From Myxococcota bacterium (GTDB lineage: Bacteria > Myxococcota_A > UBA9160 > PR03): DNA of 34,993 nt. Under the pieces are notes generated by a model that was given only the letters and a program-made list of their open reading frames with translations, did not search any database and had not been told where the DNA came from. The DNA lies in assembly GCA_030066475.1 (NCBI GenBank), contig JASJBO010000088.1, positions 1-34,993 of the forward strand, written 5' to 3'. Below are positions 1 to 8,076 of the stretch, in pieces. A program made the position numbers and the translations under genes. The stretch's first letter is position 1; every line of letters starts with the position of its first letter.

Positions 1-2463
1 CAGGTCGACGCAGCCGCGCGACTCGCCGGGCGGGTCGCAGGCCGTCGTCGAGGTGTCGATCGGGACGTCGATCCCGAGCAGCTCGTCGTTGAAGGTCGTC
101 CCCGGCGGTCGCGGCCGCTTGACCTCGCCCGCGCGCGTCGGGTTGTCGCGCCGGTCGAAGAACAGGTAGCGGGTCGGGTAGGTGTCGGGGGCTCCGAAAC
201 GGTCATCGCCCGTGAAGGCGTCGTTGTTGGAGCTGATCTCGATCTTCTCGGTGCGCAGTCCACCCAGCAGGTCGAGCTTGTCCCAGAGCGTGGCCTTGCC
301 CCCGAAGCTCCAGGCCGTGATCTCGCGCTTCGAGTCGTTGAGCATGTCCCGGGTCGGCCTGGGCCTCCCGTCTTCTCCCTCGTCCAGGGTCTCGAACAGG
401 ACGTCGCCGAGCTGCTCGGGGTCGTCGCCGAAGATGGCGAACTGGGACTGGCTCCCGACGCTCGTGCTCTCGAGGAAGCTCGACTCGACGTCGCGGTTCG
501 AGTTCTCGTACCAGCCCCCGCCGTGCACCTCGAGCGAGAGCCACTCGAGGACCTCCCGCTCGTAGCGGGCGTCGACCCGGCCGAAGTCCTGGTTCTCGTC
601 GATGTCGTTGGCACTCCGCAGGATGCCGCCGTTGGTCGCGAAGCGGCCCGCGCCGAGGTCCTGGGGCTGCACCGGGAACGCCGTCGGCAGCTCGTTCTCG
701 GGATCGGCGAGGATCTCGCCCAGGCGCTCCGAGGTGGGCTCGAAGAAGTAGCGGGCGCCGAGCGCCAGGTCCTTCTGGGTGGTCTTGGCGTGGTTCGCCG
801 CCCAGGACAGCTGCAGGCCGTCGAGCAGGGCGATCCGGTGGCGCCCGTTGGCCTGCCAGACCTTGAGGTCCCGCTTGCTCTGGAACGACTTGCTCTCGAA
901 TAGGCTCGTGAACCAGAGCGGGCCGCGGTCGGCGCCGAGGTTCGGGTCGGTGCGGACGTTGCGGATCCAGGTGGTCGTCGTCGCGAAGTCGTTGAAGAGG
1001 GCCGAGCGGATCTCCTCGCCTTCGATCTCGAGCTCGCGCAAGGTCGAGTAGTCGAAGTTGGGGAAGTAGCCGTTGCTCTGGAGCTCGACCGTCTCCTGCT
1101 TGTTGTCGGTGTAGAAGAACGAGGCGTCGATCGCGTGGTTTCCGTCCGGATCGAGGTCGAAGCCGACCGCGCCGAAGCCGGTGTTCTGCTCCTCGCGCGA
1201 GCTCTCGGTGAGGTCGAAGCGGCCGCCCATCAGGTCGAGCTTGCCGAGGGACAGACCGCCGGCCACGGTCACGTCGTCGCGGCGGAACTCGGTCGGACGC
1301 GGCTCGCGATTGTTCTTGAAGCCGTCCTTGGTGACGTAGTCGATCTCGCGGTTGAGGACGCCCTTGAAGCGGAACTCGCGGCCGAAGAAGCGCTGGCGTC
1401 CGCCCAGCGAGCCGCCGAATTCGCTCTCGAGCGTGTCGTCGGGCCAGCTGGAGGCGGCGTCCTTCCGGGTGCCGATCGGCGAGCCGTCCCGGTACTCCAG
1501 GTACTCGTCGGCCGCGTTGTCGTTGAAGCCGGTTCCGCTCTTCACCTTCAGGTCGAGCGGCGCTTCGGGATAGTCGTGCGTGACGATGTCGATCGAGCCG
1601 GACGACGAGTTCCCGGGGTGCTCGGAGGCGAAGGTCTTGGAGACGACGAGGTTGCTCACGACCTCGGACGGGAACAGGTCGAGCTGCGGCGACTGCCGGT
1701 CGGGATCGGGGCTCGGGATCGGGGCCGCGTTGTAGAGCGTGCTGCTGTAGCGGTCCTCGAGGCCGCGGATGATCGCGAACTTCCCTTCGACCACGTTGAC
1801 GCCGGCGACGCGCTTGAGCGCCTCCGCGACGTCGCCGGCGGCGAAGCGCGCCAGCTCCTCGGCGCTCATGACGTTGAGCATCTGGTCGGCGTCCATGCGC
1901 AGCTCGAGATCGGACATCATCTCGCCCACGGCCGAGGCCTCGGCGACGAACGGGTCGAGCTCCAGCACCTCGTCGGAGGTACCCGGTGGCAGCGGCGGCA
2001 TCGGGAAGTCGCCCGTGTTGACCTGGTCGGCCAACACCTCGAAGCGCGTCATGGTCGCGGCGCGATAGCCGGCCTTGACGAAGCTCAGGTCGTAGGTCCC
2101 GGGCGGCACCGACGGGAACTCGTAGCCGCCGTCGGCGCCGGTGACGGCCACCTCCTGGGGCCGCTCGCCGCCGCCGGGCGGCTCGGGGAAGATCGCGATC
2201 ACGGTGACGCCGGGGATCGGCAGGCCGGTGTCGCCGTCGAAGACGCGCCCGGCGATCGTGCCCTCGCCGGGCGCGGCCGCGTCGGCCTCGCCCTCCTCCA
2301 CCGTCGCGGCGGTGCCGAGCTCGCCGAACACGTCCTCCAGCTCCTCCTGGGCGCGCGCGGCCGGAGGTGGCGCCAGGGCCAGCAGCAGCACGCCCGCAAG
2401 CGCCGCGACCGACGGCCGAGCGCAGGGGGAGCGTCGCGTGCCGGGTGTGTTCCGCTCTTCCAT
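1..2463 (-). CDS. TonB-dependent outer-membrane receptor, partial (C-terminus beyond left edge)
   Basis: A frame stays open from ATG at 2463 to base 1, giving 821 codons with no stop, so the C-terminal end lies outside the window. The N-terminus is a signal peptide of about 45 residues with a long Leu/Ala core ending near ARAQ. Residues about 67-135 form a carboxypeptidase-regulatory-like beta-sandwich (GRVFDGDTGLPIPGVTV, later PPGTYDLSFVKAGY). Residues about 183-300 form the TonB plug (EALKRVAGVNVVEGKFAIIRG, then GLEDRYSSTLYN and GSIDIVTHDYPEAPL). The rest is barrel-like. The family imports siderophores, glycans or other large ligands using TonB energy. The tonB/exbBD operon at 3590-10836 is a natural partner, though a gene on the other strand separates them. 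The ligand cannot be told from sequence. Confidence 0.9.
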   Translation of the reverse strand, partial: MEERNTPGTRRSPCARPSVAALAGVLLLALAPPPAARAQEELEDVFGELGTAATVEEGEADAAAPGEGTIAGRVFDGDTGLPIPGVTVIAIFPEPPGGGERPQEVAVTGADGGYEFPSVPPGTYDLSFVKAGYRAATMTRFEVLADQVNTGDFPMPPLPPGTSDEVLELDPFVAEASAVGEMMSDLELRMDADQMLNVMSAEELARFAAGDVAEALKRVAGVNVVEGKFAIIRGLEDRYSSTLYNAAPIPSPDPDRQSPQLDLFPSEVVSNLVVSKTFASEHPGNSSSGSIDIVTHDYPEAPLDLKVKSGTGFNDNAADEYLEYRDGSPIGTRKDAASSWPDDTLESEFGGSLGGRQRFFGREFRFKGVLNREIDYVTKDGFKNNREPRPTEFRRDDVTVAGGLSLGKLDLMGGRFDLTESSREEQNTGFGAVGFDLDPDGNHAIDASFFYTDNKQETVELQSNGYFPNFDYSTLRELEIEGEEIRSALFNDFATTTTWIRNVRTDPNLGADRGPLWFTSLFESKSFQSKRDLKVWQANGRHRIALLDGLQLSWAANHAKTTQKDLALGARYFFEPTSERLGEILADPENELPTAFPVQPQDLGAGRFATNGGILRSANDIDENQDFGRVDARYEREVLEWLSLEVHGGGWYENSNRDVESSFLESTSVGSQSQFAIFGDDPEQLGDVLFETLDEGEDGRPRPTRDMLNDSKREITAWSFGGKATLWDKLDLLGGLRTEKIEISSNNDAFTGDDRFGAPDTYPTRYLFFDRRDNPTRAGEVKRPRPPGTTFNDELLGIDVPIDTSTTACDPPGESRGCVDL

Positions 2464-2652
2464 GGGGGACGGGACTCGCGAGGCGACTCTAGAGATGCCG
2501 GACACTAACGGCAGCGCATCGAGACGGGTCGACGTTCGCGTGCAGGAACGGCAGCAACTCCGTGACGACCGCGAGGATTGCGGGCTCGGGAGACCCCGGC
2601 GCCCGTCCCGGGCGCCCGGGGCGGCTCGCGCTGGAGTTCAAGCGCGACGTTC

Positions 2653-2672
2653 TCGTGACCGACTCGTCACGA
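2653..2672. promoter_or_regulatory. inverted repeat just upstream of the 2674 gene
   Basis: TCGTGAC at 2653-2659 and GTCACGA at 2666-2672 are perfect 7-bp arms around a 6-base spacer, ending one base before the ATG at 2674. It could be a repressor site or a hairpin affecting translation initiation of the secreted protein. A short repeat like this can arise by chance in GC-rich DNA. Confidence 0.25.
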
Positions 2673-2673
2673 T

Positions 2674-3579
2674 ATGACGACGACGCCCCGCGTCCTTCCG
2701 CTCCTGTTCGTGCTGGCTCTATCCGTGGCGGCGCGTGCTGGGGCCGAGCCGATCGTCCTCGCGCCGCGCCACGAGCCGGGAGACCGCTACCTGCTCTCGC
2801 TCAGCGCGTCCACACGGACCGAGACCGCTTCGACGGGCTGGGAGCACAAGCACAGCGGAGAGGACGTCCGGCTCGACTACGAGGCGACCGTCGTCGTGCT
2901 CCAGGTGGACGAGACGGGCCGACCGCTCCGCGAGCGGCACCAGGACGTCGGGCTCACCTACCTGCGCCCGGGCGATTCGGCCGCGCTGTTCGGCCCCGGC
3001 ACGACCTACGAGGTCCAGCGCGCCCGCGACGGGGAGATCCGGATCCTGGTGGCGGGGCAGCGCATCGCGCGGCCGATCGAGTCCATCCTGGTGCCACTGC
3101 TCGGGAAGCGTTTCGGAGCGACCCTCGGGCCGGCGCTGTTCGATCCCGGCCGGCCGGTGTCCGTCGGCGAGTCGTGGGAGCTCGAGCCCGCCCTGGCGCG
3201 CCGTTTCCTCGAAGCGCGCGGGGTCGACGTGATCGAGCTGAACGGCCCGGCCACGGCGACTCTGGCACGCGATCCCAGCGAGCGCCCGACCGGCAAGCTC
3301 GTGATCCGCTACCGCATCCCGGTCTCCTGGTGCGAGCTGGAGGAGATGCCGCCCAACGCGAGCGTGGCCCGCTCGGAGGCCCTGCTCGAGGGCGAGATCC
3401 GCTTCTCGCCCGACGTGCGCGGCGAGCCGGTCGAGCATGCCGCGAGCCTGTCGCTCCACCTCGGCGGAGTCGTGAACAAGCGGGGCGTTGCGCCGGCCTT
3501 TCCGTGGGAGCTGGACAGCACGCAGCACTCGACCGAGCGGGTCCGCGTCCTGCGGCGCTCGGTCGCCAGCCGCTACTGA
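2674..3579 (+). CDS. secreted protein of unknown function
   Basis: This 301-residue protein starts at ATG 2674 with a clear Sec signal peptide (residues about 1-24, hydrophobic core LPLLFVLALSVAARA, cleavage near AGA-EP). The mature part is mostly beta-strand-like with alternating charged and hydrophobic residues and no transmembrane segment. It contains stretches such as DYEATVVVLQVDETGRPL and GKLVIRYRIPVSW, which suggest a soluble periplasmic or surface beta-rich fold. I do not recognise a family with confidence. It lies between the TonB-dependent receptor (divergent) and the TonB operon (convergent, ten bases between the two stops), so a role at the envelope is plausible but unproven. Confidence 0.7.
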   Translation: MTTTPRVLPLLFVLALSVAARAGAEPIVLAPRHEPGDRYLLSLSASTRTETASTGWEHKHSGEDVRLDYEATVVVLQVDETGRPLRERHQDVGLTYLRPGDSAALFGPGTTYEVQRARDGEIRILVAGQRIARPIESILVPLLGKRFGATLGPALFDPGRPVSVGESWELEPALARRFLEARGVDVIELNGPATATLARDPSERPTGKLVIRYRIPVSWCELEEMPPNASVARSEALLEGEIRFSPDVRGEPVEHAASLSLHLGGVVNKRGVAPAFPWELDSTQHSTERVRVLRRSVASRY

Positions 3580-3589
3580 GTGCGGATCC

Positions 3590-4954
3590 TCAGCGCCGGA
3601 TCGACTGCTCCACGCGGGCCAGGAAGCCCGCCACGCGCGGCTCGCTCCTGATCTGGAGCGCGCGGCGCAGCAGCTGCGCCGCCTCGCGGTAGTCGCGCGA
3701 AGCGACCTTCAGCTGGGCGTGCTCGAGCAGCGCCTGGTACTCGAACGCGTCCAGGTTCTCGGCGCGCTCGATCAGCAGCAGCGCCTTGGCGTCGTTGCCC
3801 TCGCCGCGGTGGTAGGCGGCCAGCTCGAGCAGCGCGTCGCCGCGCGTGCCGTCGCGCTCCACGATCGTCTCGAGCAGCTTGGCGGCCTCCTTCTTGCGCC
3901 CCTGGGCGCGGGCCACCTTCGCCTCGAGCGTGAGCACCTTGAGCTCGTCCTCGCTCGCCAGCTCCTCGCCGTACTGCCTCTGGATCGAGGACAGCAGCTC
4001 CTTCGCCTCGTCGAAGGCGCGCGACCGCACCAGCAGGTCGGCGGCGCGATAGGCAGTGCGGAACTCTACGCCGTCCTCGTCACTCGCGATCACCTCGAGG
4101 TAGGCATCCTTCGCCAGGTCCGGCATCCCCTCGTTCATGTAGATGTCGCCGAGCAGCACCAGACTGCTGTTCTGTGCCTTGCCCATCGCGCGGACCGCCT
4201 CGAGGTTGACGGAGGCCGCGCGCGGCTGCTCGAGACCGACGTACGCATTCGCCTGGAGCAGCCACGCGCTCGCGTCGTCGGGGTTCGCCGCGATCAGCGT
4301 GTCGAACAGCGCGACGGCCTCCTTGTAGCGCTCCATCGCGAGCAGCGAGCGCGCCAGGCCGAGCTTCCAGTCGCGCGTCTCGGGCTGCTGGAGGATGGCG
4401 TTGCGGTACGCGGCCTCCGCCGCCAGGTGGTTCTCGAGGTTGATGTAGCAGTAGCCCATCAGCCCGTAGCTGCGGCCGTCGCGGTCGCCCAGCTCGACCG
4501 CCCGGCTCAGGTGCTCGAGCGCGCCAGCGAAGTCGCCCTTCTGGACCAGCAGGAGTCCCAGGTTCTTGTGGGCGCGGCGGAAGTCCGGGAACTTCTTCAG
4601 CGCGCTCTGGTAGTGCGCCATCGCCGGGTCGGTCTCGCCATTCTGGAACTCGAGGTTGGCCAGGATGAAGTCGAGCGCAGCGCTGCTCTGCTCGCCGGTC
4701 TGCTGCTGGAGCATGGCGGCCGCCGCGCGCGGGTTGGCGCGCATCACGTCGATCACCTCGCGCAGCAGCTCGAGCTCGGTCGCGTTGATCTCGGGCTCGG
4801 CGCCCGACAGGAAGCCGTAGCTGCCGAGGAAGCTCTTCTGCCACGCGGGGTCGTTGACGATCGACGAGCCGCGCCAGGGCTTCGGCTGCGCGATGCCCGG
4901 AGCGGCGAGCCCGAGGGCGGCGAGCAGGGCGAGGAACGGCAGGATGCGCGACAT
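3590..4954 (-). CDS. periplasmic tetratricopeptide-repeat protein, last gene of the TonB operon
   Basis: The protein has 454 residues. ATG at 4954 opens a signal peptide (SRILPFLALLAALGLAAPGIAQ), and the rest is a helical solenoid of TPR-type repeats. Examples are DPAMAHYQSALKKFPDFRRA, GALEHLSRAVELGDRDGRS and KEAVALFDTLIAANPDDAS, with the usual Ala, Gly and Pro positions. A TPR protein ends many TonB2-type operons that also carry DUF3450, MotA/TolQ/ExbB, ExbB, ExbD and TonB genes, where it is thought to help assemble the complex. Here it follows tonB by 11 bases, so it is almost certainly co-transcribed. It probably acts as a periplasmic scaffold; its partners are inferred from position only. 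Confidence 0.88.
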   Translation of the reverse strand: MSRILPFLALLAALGLAAPGIAQPKPWRGSSIVNDPAWQKSFLGSYGFLSGAEPEINATELELLREVIDVMRANPRAAAAMLQQQTGEQSSAALDFILANLEFQNGETDPAMAHYQSALKKFPDFRRAHKNLGLLLVQKGDFAGALEHLSRAVELGDRDGRSYGLMGYCYINLENHLAAEAAYRNAILQQPETRDWKLGLARSLLAMERYKEAVALFDTLIAANPDDASAWLLQANAYVGLEQPRAASVNLEAVRAMGKAQNSSLVLLGDIYMNEGMPDLAKDAYLEVIASDEDGVEFRTAYRAADLLVRSRAFDEAKELLSSIQRQYGEELASEDELKVLTLEAKVARAQGRKKEAAKLLETIVERDGTRGDALLELAAYHRGEGNDAKALLLIERAENLDAFEYQALLEHAQLKVASRDYREAAQLLRRALQIRSEPRVAGFLARVEQSIRR

Positions 4955-4965
4955 GGTCGGGGCCT

Positions 4966-5631
4966 CTAGCTGATCCGGATCGGAATGGGGAGGCGGGCCT
5001 TGGCCTTGACGGGCCGACCCTGCACGGTGGGGGGCGTGAACTTCCAGCGCTTCACCTCGCCGCGAACGAAGTCGTCGAAGGCGGGCAGGTTCGAGGAGTC
5101 GACCTGCACGTCGAGCACCCGGCCCTCTTCGTCGAGCTTGATCAGCAGCACCACCCGGCCGTTCACCTTCTTCTGCTTGAGCCGGCGCGGGAAGTTGAAG
5201 CCCGAGACGCCGATCGGGCGCGGGATCTGGTCGAGGTCGGAGAAGTCCACGAACGACTCGGTGCCGAGGTCGCGCTGCGAGGTGCCGATCGTCGGCATCG
5301 CGAAGTCGCCGGCCAGCGAGCCGCCGGTGCCGGGATTGAGGGCGATGTCGAGCTGGTCGAGCGAGAGCTGCGGCGGCTCCACCTCGAGCTCCTCGGGCGG
5401 CGGCGGCTCCTCCTCCTCCGGCGGCGGCTCCTCCTCCTCGATCACCTCCAGGTCCGGCGCCACGTACGCCATCAGCGTCTCGTCGATCTCGGTCTGCGGC
5501 GGCACCACCTTGCCCATCATCTGCGCCAGCGCCATCAGCACGAAGAGCGTGAGCGCGAAGCCCGCCCCGAGCGCGAGGCTCAGCGCGAGCTCGTTGCGGG
5601 CGGGGGGGACGCGGTAGGTCTTCGCCGACAC
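4966..5631 (-). CDS. tonB: TonB energy-transducing protein
   Basis: The protein has 221 residues from a GTG start at 5631, seven bases after the upstream exbD-2. It is built like a classic TonB. A short cytoplasmic N-terminus is followed by one membrane helix (residues about 15-38, LALSLALGAGFALTLFVLMA). Next comes a Glu/Pro-rich rigid linker (65-88, IEEEEPPPEEEEPPPPEELE), a spacer, and a TonB C-terminal domain (146-221) with VNGRVVLLIKLDEEG, VDSSNLPAFDDF and WKFTPP. TonB spans the periplasm and transmits proton-motive force from ExbB/ExbD to outer-membrane receptors. The C-terminal domain is a close paralogue of the one fused to the transpeptidase at 6044-7651 (about 44 of 75 positions identical by hand alignment). 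Confidence 0.95.
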   Translation of the reverse strand: MSAKTYRVPPARNELALSLALGAGFALTLFVLMALAQMMGKVVPPQTEIDETLMAYVAPDLEVIEEEEPPPEEEEPPPPEELEVEPPQLSLDQLDIALNPGTGGSLAGDFAMPTIGTSQRDLGTESFVDFSDLDQIPRPIGVSGFNFPRRLKQKKVNGRVVLLIKLDEEGRVLDVQVDSSNLPAFDDFVRGEVKRWKFTPPTVQGRPVKAKARLPIPIRIS

Positions 5632-5638
5632 GATTCGC

Positions 5639-6043
5639 TCAGTCGTTCCGCGTGGAGAGGCTGATCTTCTTGGCGCCGGCGTTCTTCACCGCGCTCCACA
5701 CGTCGGAGAACACGCCGTGGTCGGCCCGGGAGTCGGCCTGGATGATGACCGGGAGGTCGTCCTTGTTGAGCAGCTGCTTCACGCGGGCGCCCACGCCGGC
5801 GACACCGACCTCCTTGCCGCCGTACACCACCTTGTTGTCGGCCGACACCGCGATGATGATGCTGTTCTTGTCGAGGTCGGCGTCGAGGGCGGCGTCGGGC
5901 TTCAGGATCTCGACGCCCGGCTCCTCGACGAACACCGTGGTCACGATGAAGAAGATCAGCAGGATGAAGATGCAGTCGATCATCGGCGACAGGTTGATCT
6001 CGGTCGCGTCGTCGGGCTCGTTCAGGACGGTGCGTCGGGCCAT
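5639..6043 (-). CDS. exbD: ExbD biopolymer transport protein (second copy)
   Basis: The protein has 134 residues, with ATG at 6043 directly abutting the stop codon of the transpeptidase-TonB fusion. It is a standard ExbD/TolR protein: a short cytoplasmic tail, one membrane helix (about 19-38) containing the conserved LSPMID Asp used in proton translocation, then a periplasmic domain (about 60-134) ending [10 protein letters not shown]. It would pair with ExbB (8077-8658) to energise TonB. Residues 11-41 are identical to residues 10-40 of ExbD-1, and the corresponding DNA is identical too, whereas the periplasmic domains have diverged. The two copies may therefore engage different TonB partners, each being immediately upstream of one TonB-domain gene. 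Confidence 0.95.
   Translation of the reverse strand: MARRTVLNEPDDATEINLSPMIDCIFILLIFFIVTTVFVEEPGVEILKPDAALDADLDKNSIIIAVSADNKVVYGGKEVGVAGVGARVKQLLNKDDLPVIIQADSRADHGVFSDVWSAVKNAGAKKISLSTRND
5921..6013 (-). repeat. 93-bp perfect direct repeat, copy in exbD-2
   Basis: Bases 5921-6013 match 7946-8038 without a single difference. The repeat covers exactly 31 codons ([14 protein letters not shown] through TTVFVEE), the ExbD membrane helix and its flanks. Sequence on both sides diverges at once (5920 g against t at 7945; 6014 g against t at 8039). Identity at every third codon position suggests recent gene conversion, not merely protein constraint. Confidence 0.9.
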
Positions 6044-7651
6044 CTAGCGGATCCGGATCGGGATCGGCAGGCGGGCCCGGGCTTCGACGGGCCGGCCGCG
6101 CGAGGTGGGGGGCGTGAAGCGCCAGGTCCGGACCTGGCCGAGCACGAAGGCGTCGAAGGCCGGCAGGTCGGACGAGTCGACCCGCGCGCCCTGCACCGAG
6201 CCGTCGGCGCCGAGGTCGATCTCGAGGACGATCTCGCCGCTGGCCCGGCGTCCGCGCAGGTGGCGCGGGAAGTCGAGGACGGGCGCGCCGACCGGCCGCG
6301 GGGCACGATCGAGCTCGCGCTGCGCCGCCCGGGCGCCCTCTTCCACGATCCGCTCGACGCGCGCCAGCGAGCGCCCGTGCAGGCGCTCCGCGTGGAGCGG
6401 ATCGCAGGCGCCTTCCGGGCAGAAGACCCGATGCAGGGCCGCCGCAGCGACCTCGGAGGCGCCGTGGCCGGGCGCCTCGTCGTTCACGACGACGGTCGCG
6501 ATCGCGACGCGCGGCTCGTCGGCGGGCGCGAGCCCGACGAACCAGCGGTAGCGGCCCTCCGGATTGGTGCCGCTGAGCGTCCCGGTCTTGCCCGCCACCG
6601 CCACGTCGCCGAGCAGCGGGGCGCCGGACTCGTCGTGGAAGGCCCGGCTGGCCGTCCCGTTCTCGGTCACGTCCACCAGGTTCGCGCGCAGGGCGTCGAC
6701 CACCTCCGAGGGCCACACGCGGCGCGGCTCCTCCCGGCCGGGCGCGAGCAGCGGATCGCCCTGCGCGTCCTTGATGCGCGCGATCCACCAGGGCCGCACC
6801 AGCTCGCCGTCCGCGAGCAGCGCCGCCAGTCGCGCCGCGCCGAGCGGCGTGACGAACGAGCCCGCCAGGCCCGAGCCCAGGCGCCCGACGTCCAGAGGCT
6901 CGTCGATCGGATCGACGCGTCCGGGCGGGTGGCGCGGGGCGGGCGACTCGAGCAGCCCCGCGCGTCGCATCTCGTCGAGCAGGGCCTGCTCGCCGAGGTC
7001 GCGCATCGCCAGGCGCGCGAAGCACTGGTTGTTCGAGATCGCCATGGCGCGCCAGAACGGGTCGATCCAGCCCGTGCTGGGCGCTTCGAGCGGATCGGGG
7101 CGCAGCCGGTAGGGACTGCCGACGTAGCGGCAGTCGCGCTCGACCGCTTCCGGTGCGTTCCGCAGCAGGGCCGCGGCCGTCACCAGCTTCATCAGCGACG
7201 CCGTCGGGTAGGCGCGGGTCGCGGGGAACGCGACCGGATCGGTCGAGACGTAGGCGAACACCTCGCCCGAGGCGGGATCCATCACCACGACGTGGCCCAG
7301 CGCGACGCCCCGGGCCGCGAGCACGTCCCGGATCCGCTGCTCCAGCTCCGGATCGACCGTGTACTCGACCTCGATCCAGGCGCGCTCGGCGTCGCCGTGC
7401 TCCACCACCTCGAGCCAGCGCGACCCTTGCCACGCGCCGCGGTCGCGGTGCACCCAGGCCAGACGCGCCCGCTCGGCCGGCGGACGCACGCTGGGCGGCA
7501 GCAGCTCGAGCGCGGCGGGCGGGGGCTGGAGCACCGGCACCAGGGGCTCGGCGATGGGCTGACCGGCGGACGCCGCCGCGCGCATCTCGCCCGCGGCCTC
7601 GAAGGCGAGGCCCGCGACGAGCAGGCAGACGGCGAGCCAGCGTAGACCCAT
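6044..7651 (-). CDS. penicillin-binding-protein transpeptidase fused to a C-terminal TonB domain
   Basis: The protein has 535 residues. ATG at 7651 follows a strong AGGAGG that overlaps the exbD-1 stop region. The N-terminal hydrophobic stretch (about 5-20) is a signal peptide or membrane anchor. A Pro-rich linker (31-58) follows, then a transpeptidase core from about 115 to 415. That core has VVMDPASGEVFAYVS, active-site S152-L-M-K155, S206-N-N208 in AISNNQCFARLAM, K355-T-G357 in VAGKTGTLSGT, and the late strand WFVGLAPADEPRVAIATVV. All three catalytic motifs of D,D-transpeptidases are intact. There is no glycosyltransferase domain. Residues about 456-535 are a TonB C-terminal domain (FPRHLRG, VDSSDLPAFDAF, WRFTPP, ending LPIPIRIR). 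Its place between exbD-1 and exbD-2 makes a TonB-coupled cell-wall enzyme likely. I know of no described protein with this domain pair. Whether the N-terminus is cleaved decides if ExbB/ExbD can drive it. Confidence 0.93.
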   Translation of the reverse strand: MGLRWLAVCLLVAGLAFEAAGEMRAAASAGQPIAEPLVPVLQPPPAALELLPPSVRPPAERARLAWVHRDRGAWQGSRWLEVVEHGDAERAWIEVEYTVDPELEQRIRDVLAARGVALGHVVVMDPASGEVFAYVSTDPVAFPATRAYPTASLMKLVTAAALLRNAPEAVERDCRYVGSPYRLRPDPLEAPSTGWIDPFWRAMAISNNQCFARLAMRDLGEQALLDEMRRAGLLESPAPRHPPGRVDPIDEPLDVGRLGSGLAGSFVTPLGAARLAALLADGELVRPWWIARIKDAQGDPLLAPGREEPRRVWPSEVVDALRANLVDVTENGTASRAFHDESGAPLLGDVAVAGKTGTLSGTNPEGRYRWFVGLAPADEPRVAIATVVVNDEAPGHGASEVAAAALHRVFCPEGACDPLHAERLHGRSLARVERIVEEGARAAQRELDRAPRPVGAPVLDFPRHLRGRRASGEIVLEIDLGADGSVQGARVDSSDLPAFDAFVLGQVRTWRFTPPTSRGRPVEARARLPIPIRIR

Positions 7652-7663
7652 GCAGCCGGCCTC

Positions 7664-8065
7664 CTAGTTGACGGTGGTGAAGCTGAGGATCTCGGCCCCA
7701 CCCCTCCGGGCGGCGTCCCACACGGCCACGAAGGTGCCGTGGTCGGACTTCTCGTGGGCGCGGATCACCACCGGCGTCTCGGAATCCTCGAGATTCGCCT
7801 GCACGCGCGAGACGACCTCCGAGAGCGGGATCTGCGCGTCGCCGAACAGCACCCGGTTCTCGGCGGTGATCTCGAGCGTCACGCTCTCGTTCTCCTCCGT
7901 CGGATTCGAGGCCGCGGCGTCGGGCTTGTTCACCTGGACGCCGGTCTCCTCGACGAACACCGTGGTCACGATGAAGAAGATCAGCAGGATGAAGATGCAG
8001 TCGATCATCGGCGACAGGTTGATCTCGGTCGCGTCGTCTTCGCTGAGAACGCTGCGTCGAGCCAT
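7664..8065 (-). CDS. exbD: ExbD biopolymer transport protein (first copy)
   Basis: The protein has 133 residues. ATG at 8065 has AGGGGG eight bases upstream and lies 11 bases after the exbB stop. A single membrane helix (about 18-37) carries the conserved LSPMID Asp. The periplasmic domain (about 55-133, ESVTLEITAENRVLF through TPVVIRAHEKSDHG) has the normal ExbD/TolR fold length. It is nearly identical to ExbD-2 in the first 40 residues and diverged after that. Its gene is immediately followed by the transpeptidase-TonB fusion, whose ribosome binding site lies across this gene's stop codon, so the two are probably translationally linked and may work as a pair. Confidence 0.95.
   Translation of the reverse strand: MARRSVLSEDDATEINLSPMIDCIFILLIFFIVTTVFVEETGVQVNKPDAAASNPTEENESVTLEITAENRVLFGDAQIPLSEVVSRVQANLEDSETPVVIRAHEKSDHGTFVAVWDAARRGGAEILSFTTVN
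7946..8038 (-). repeat. 93-bp perfect direct repeat, copy in exbD-1
   Basis: This is the partner of 5921-6013, identical base for base over 31 codons of the ExbD membrane-helix region. The two copies lie 2025 bp apart in the same orientation, so recombination between them would delete the transpeptidase-TonB gene and leave a single chimeric exbD ahead of tonB, that is, the ordinary form of this operon. Confidence 0.9.
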
Positions 8066-8076
8066 CTGGCGGCCCC

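Noticed and set aside
1135..2508. A 457-codon rightward open frame
   Set aside because: It is antisense to the TonB-dependent receptor, whose own frame has a signal peptide and plug motifs. The antisense product has low complexity.
6044..7651. That the transpeptidase-TonB protein is a beta-lactamase or BlaR-type sensor
   Set aside because: The SxN motif is SNN with a PBP-like following helix, and the late strand WFVGLAPAD is that of transpeptidases. No class A, class C or class D lactamase motifs, metalloprotease domain or regulator gene is present.
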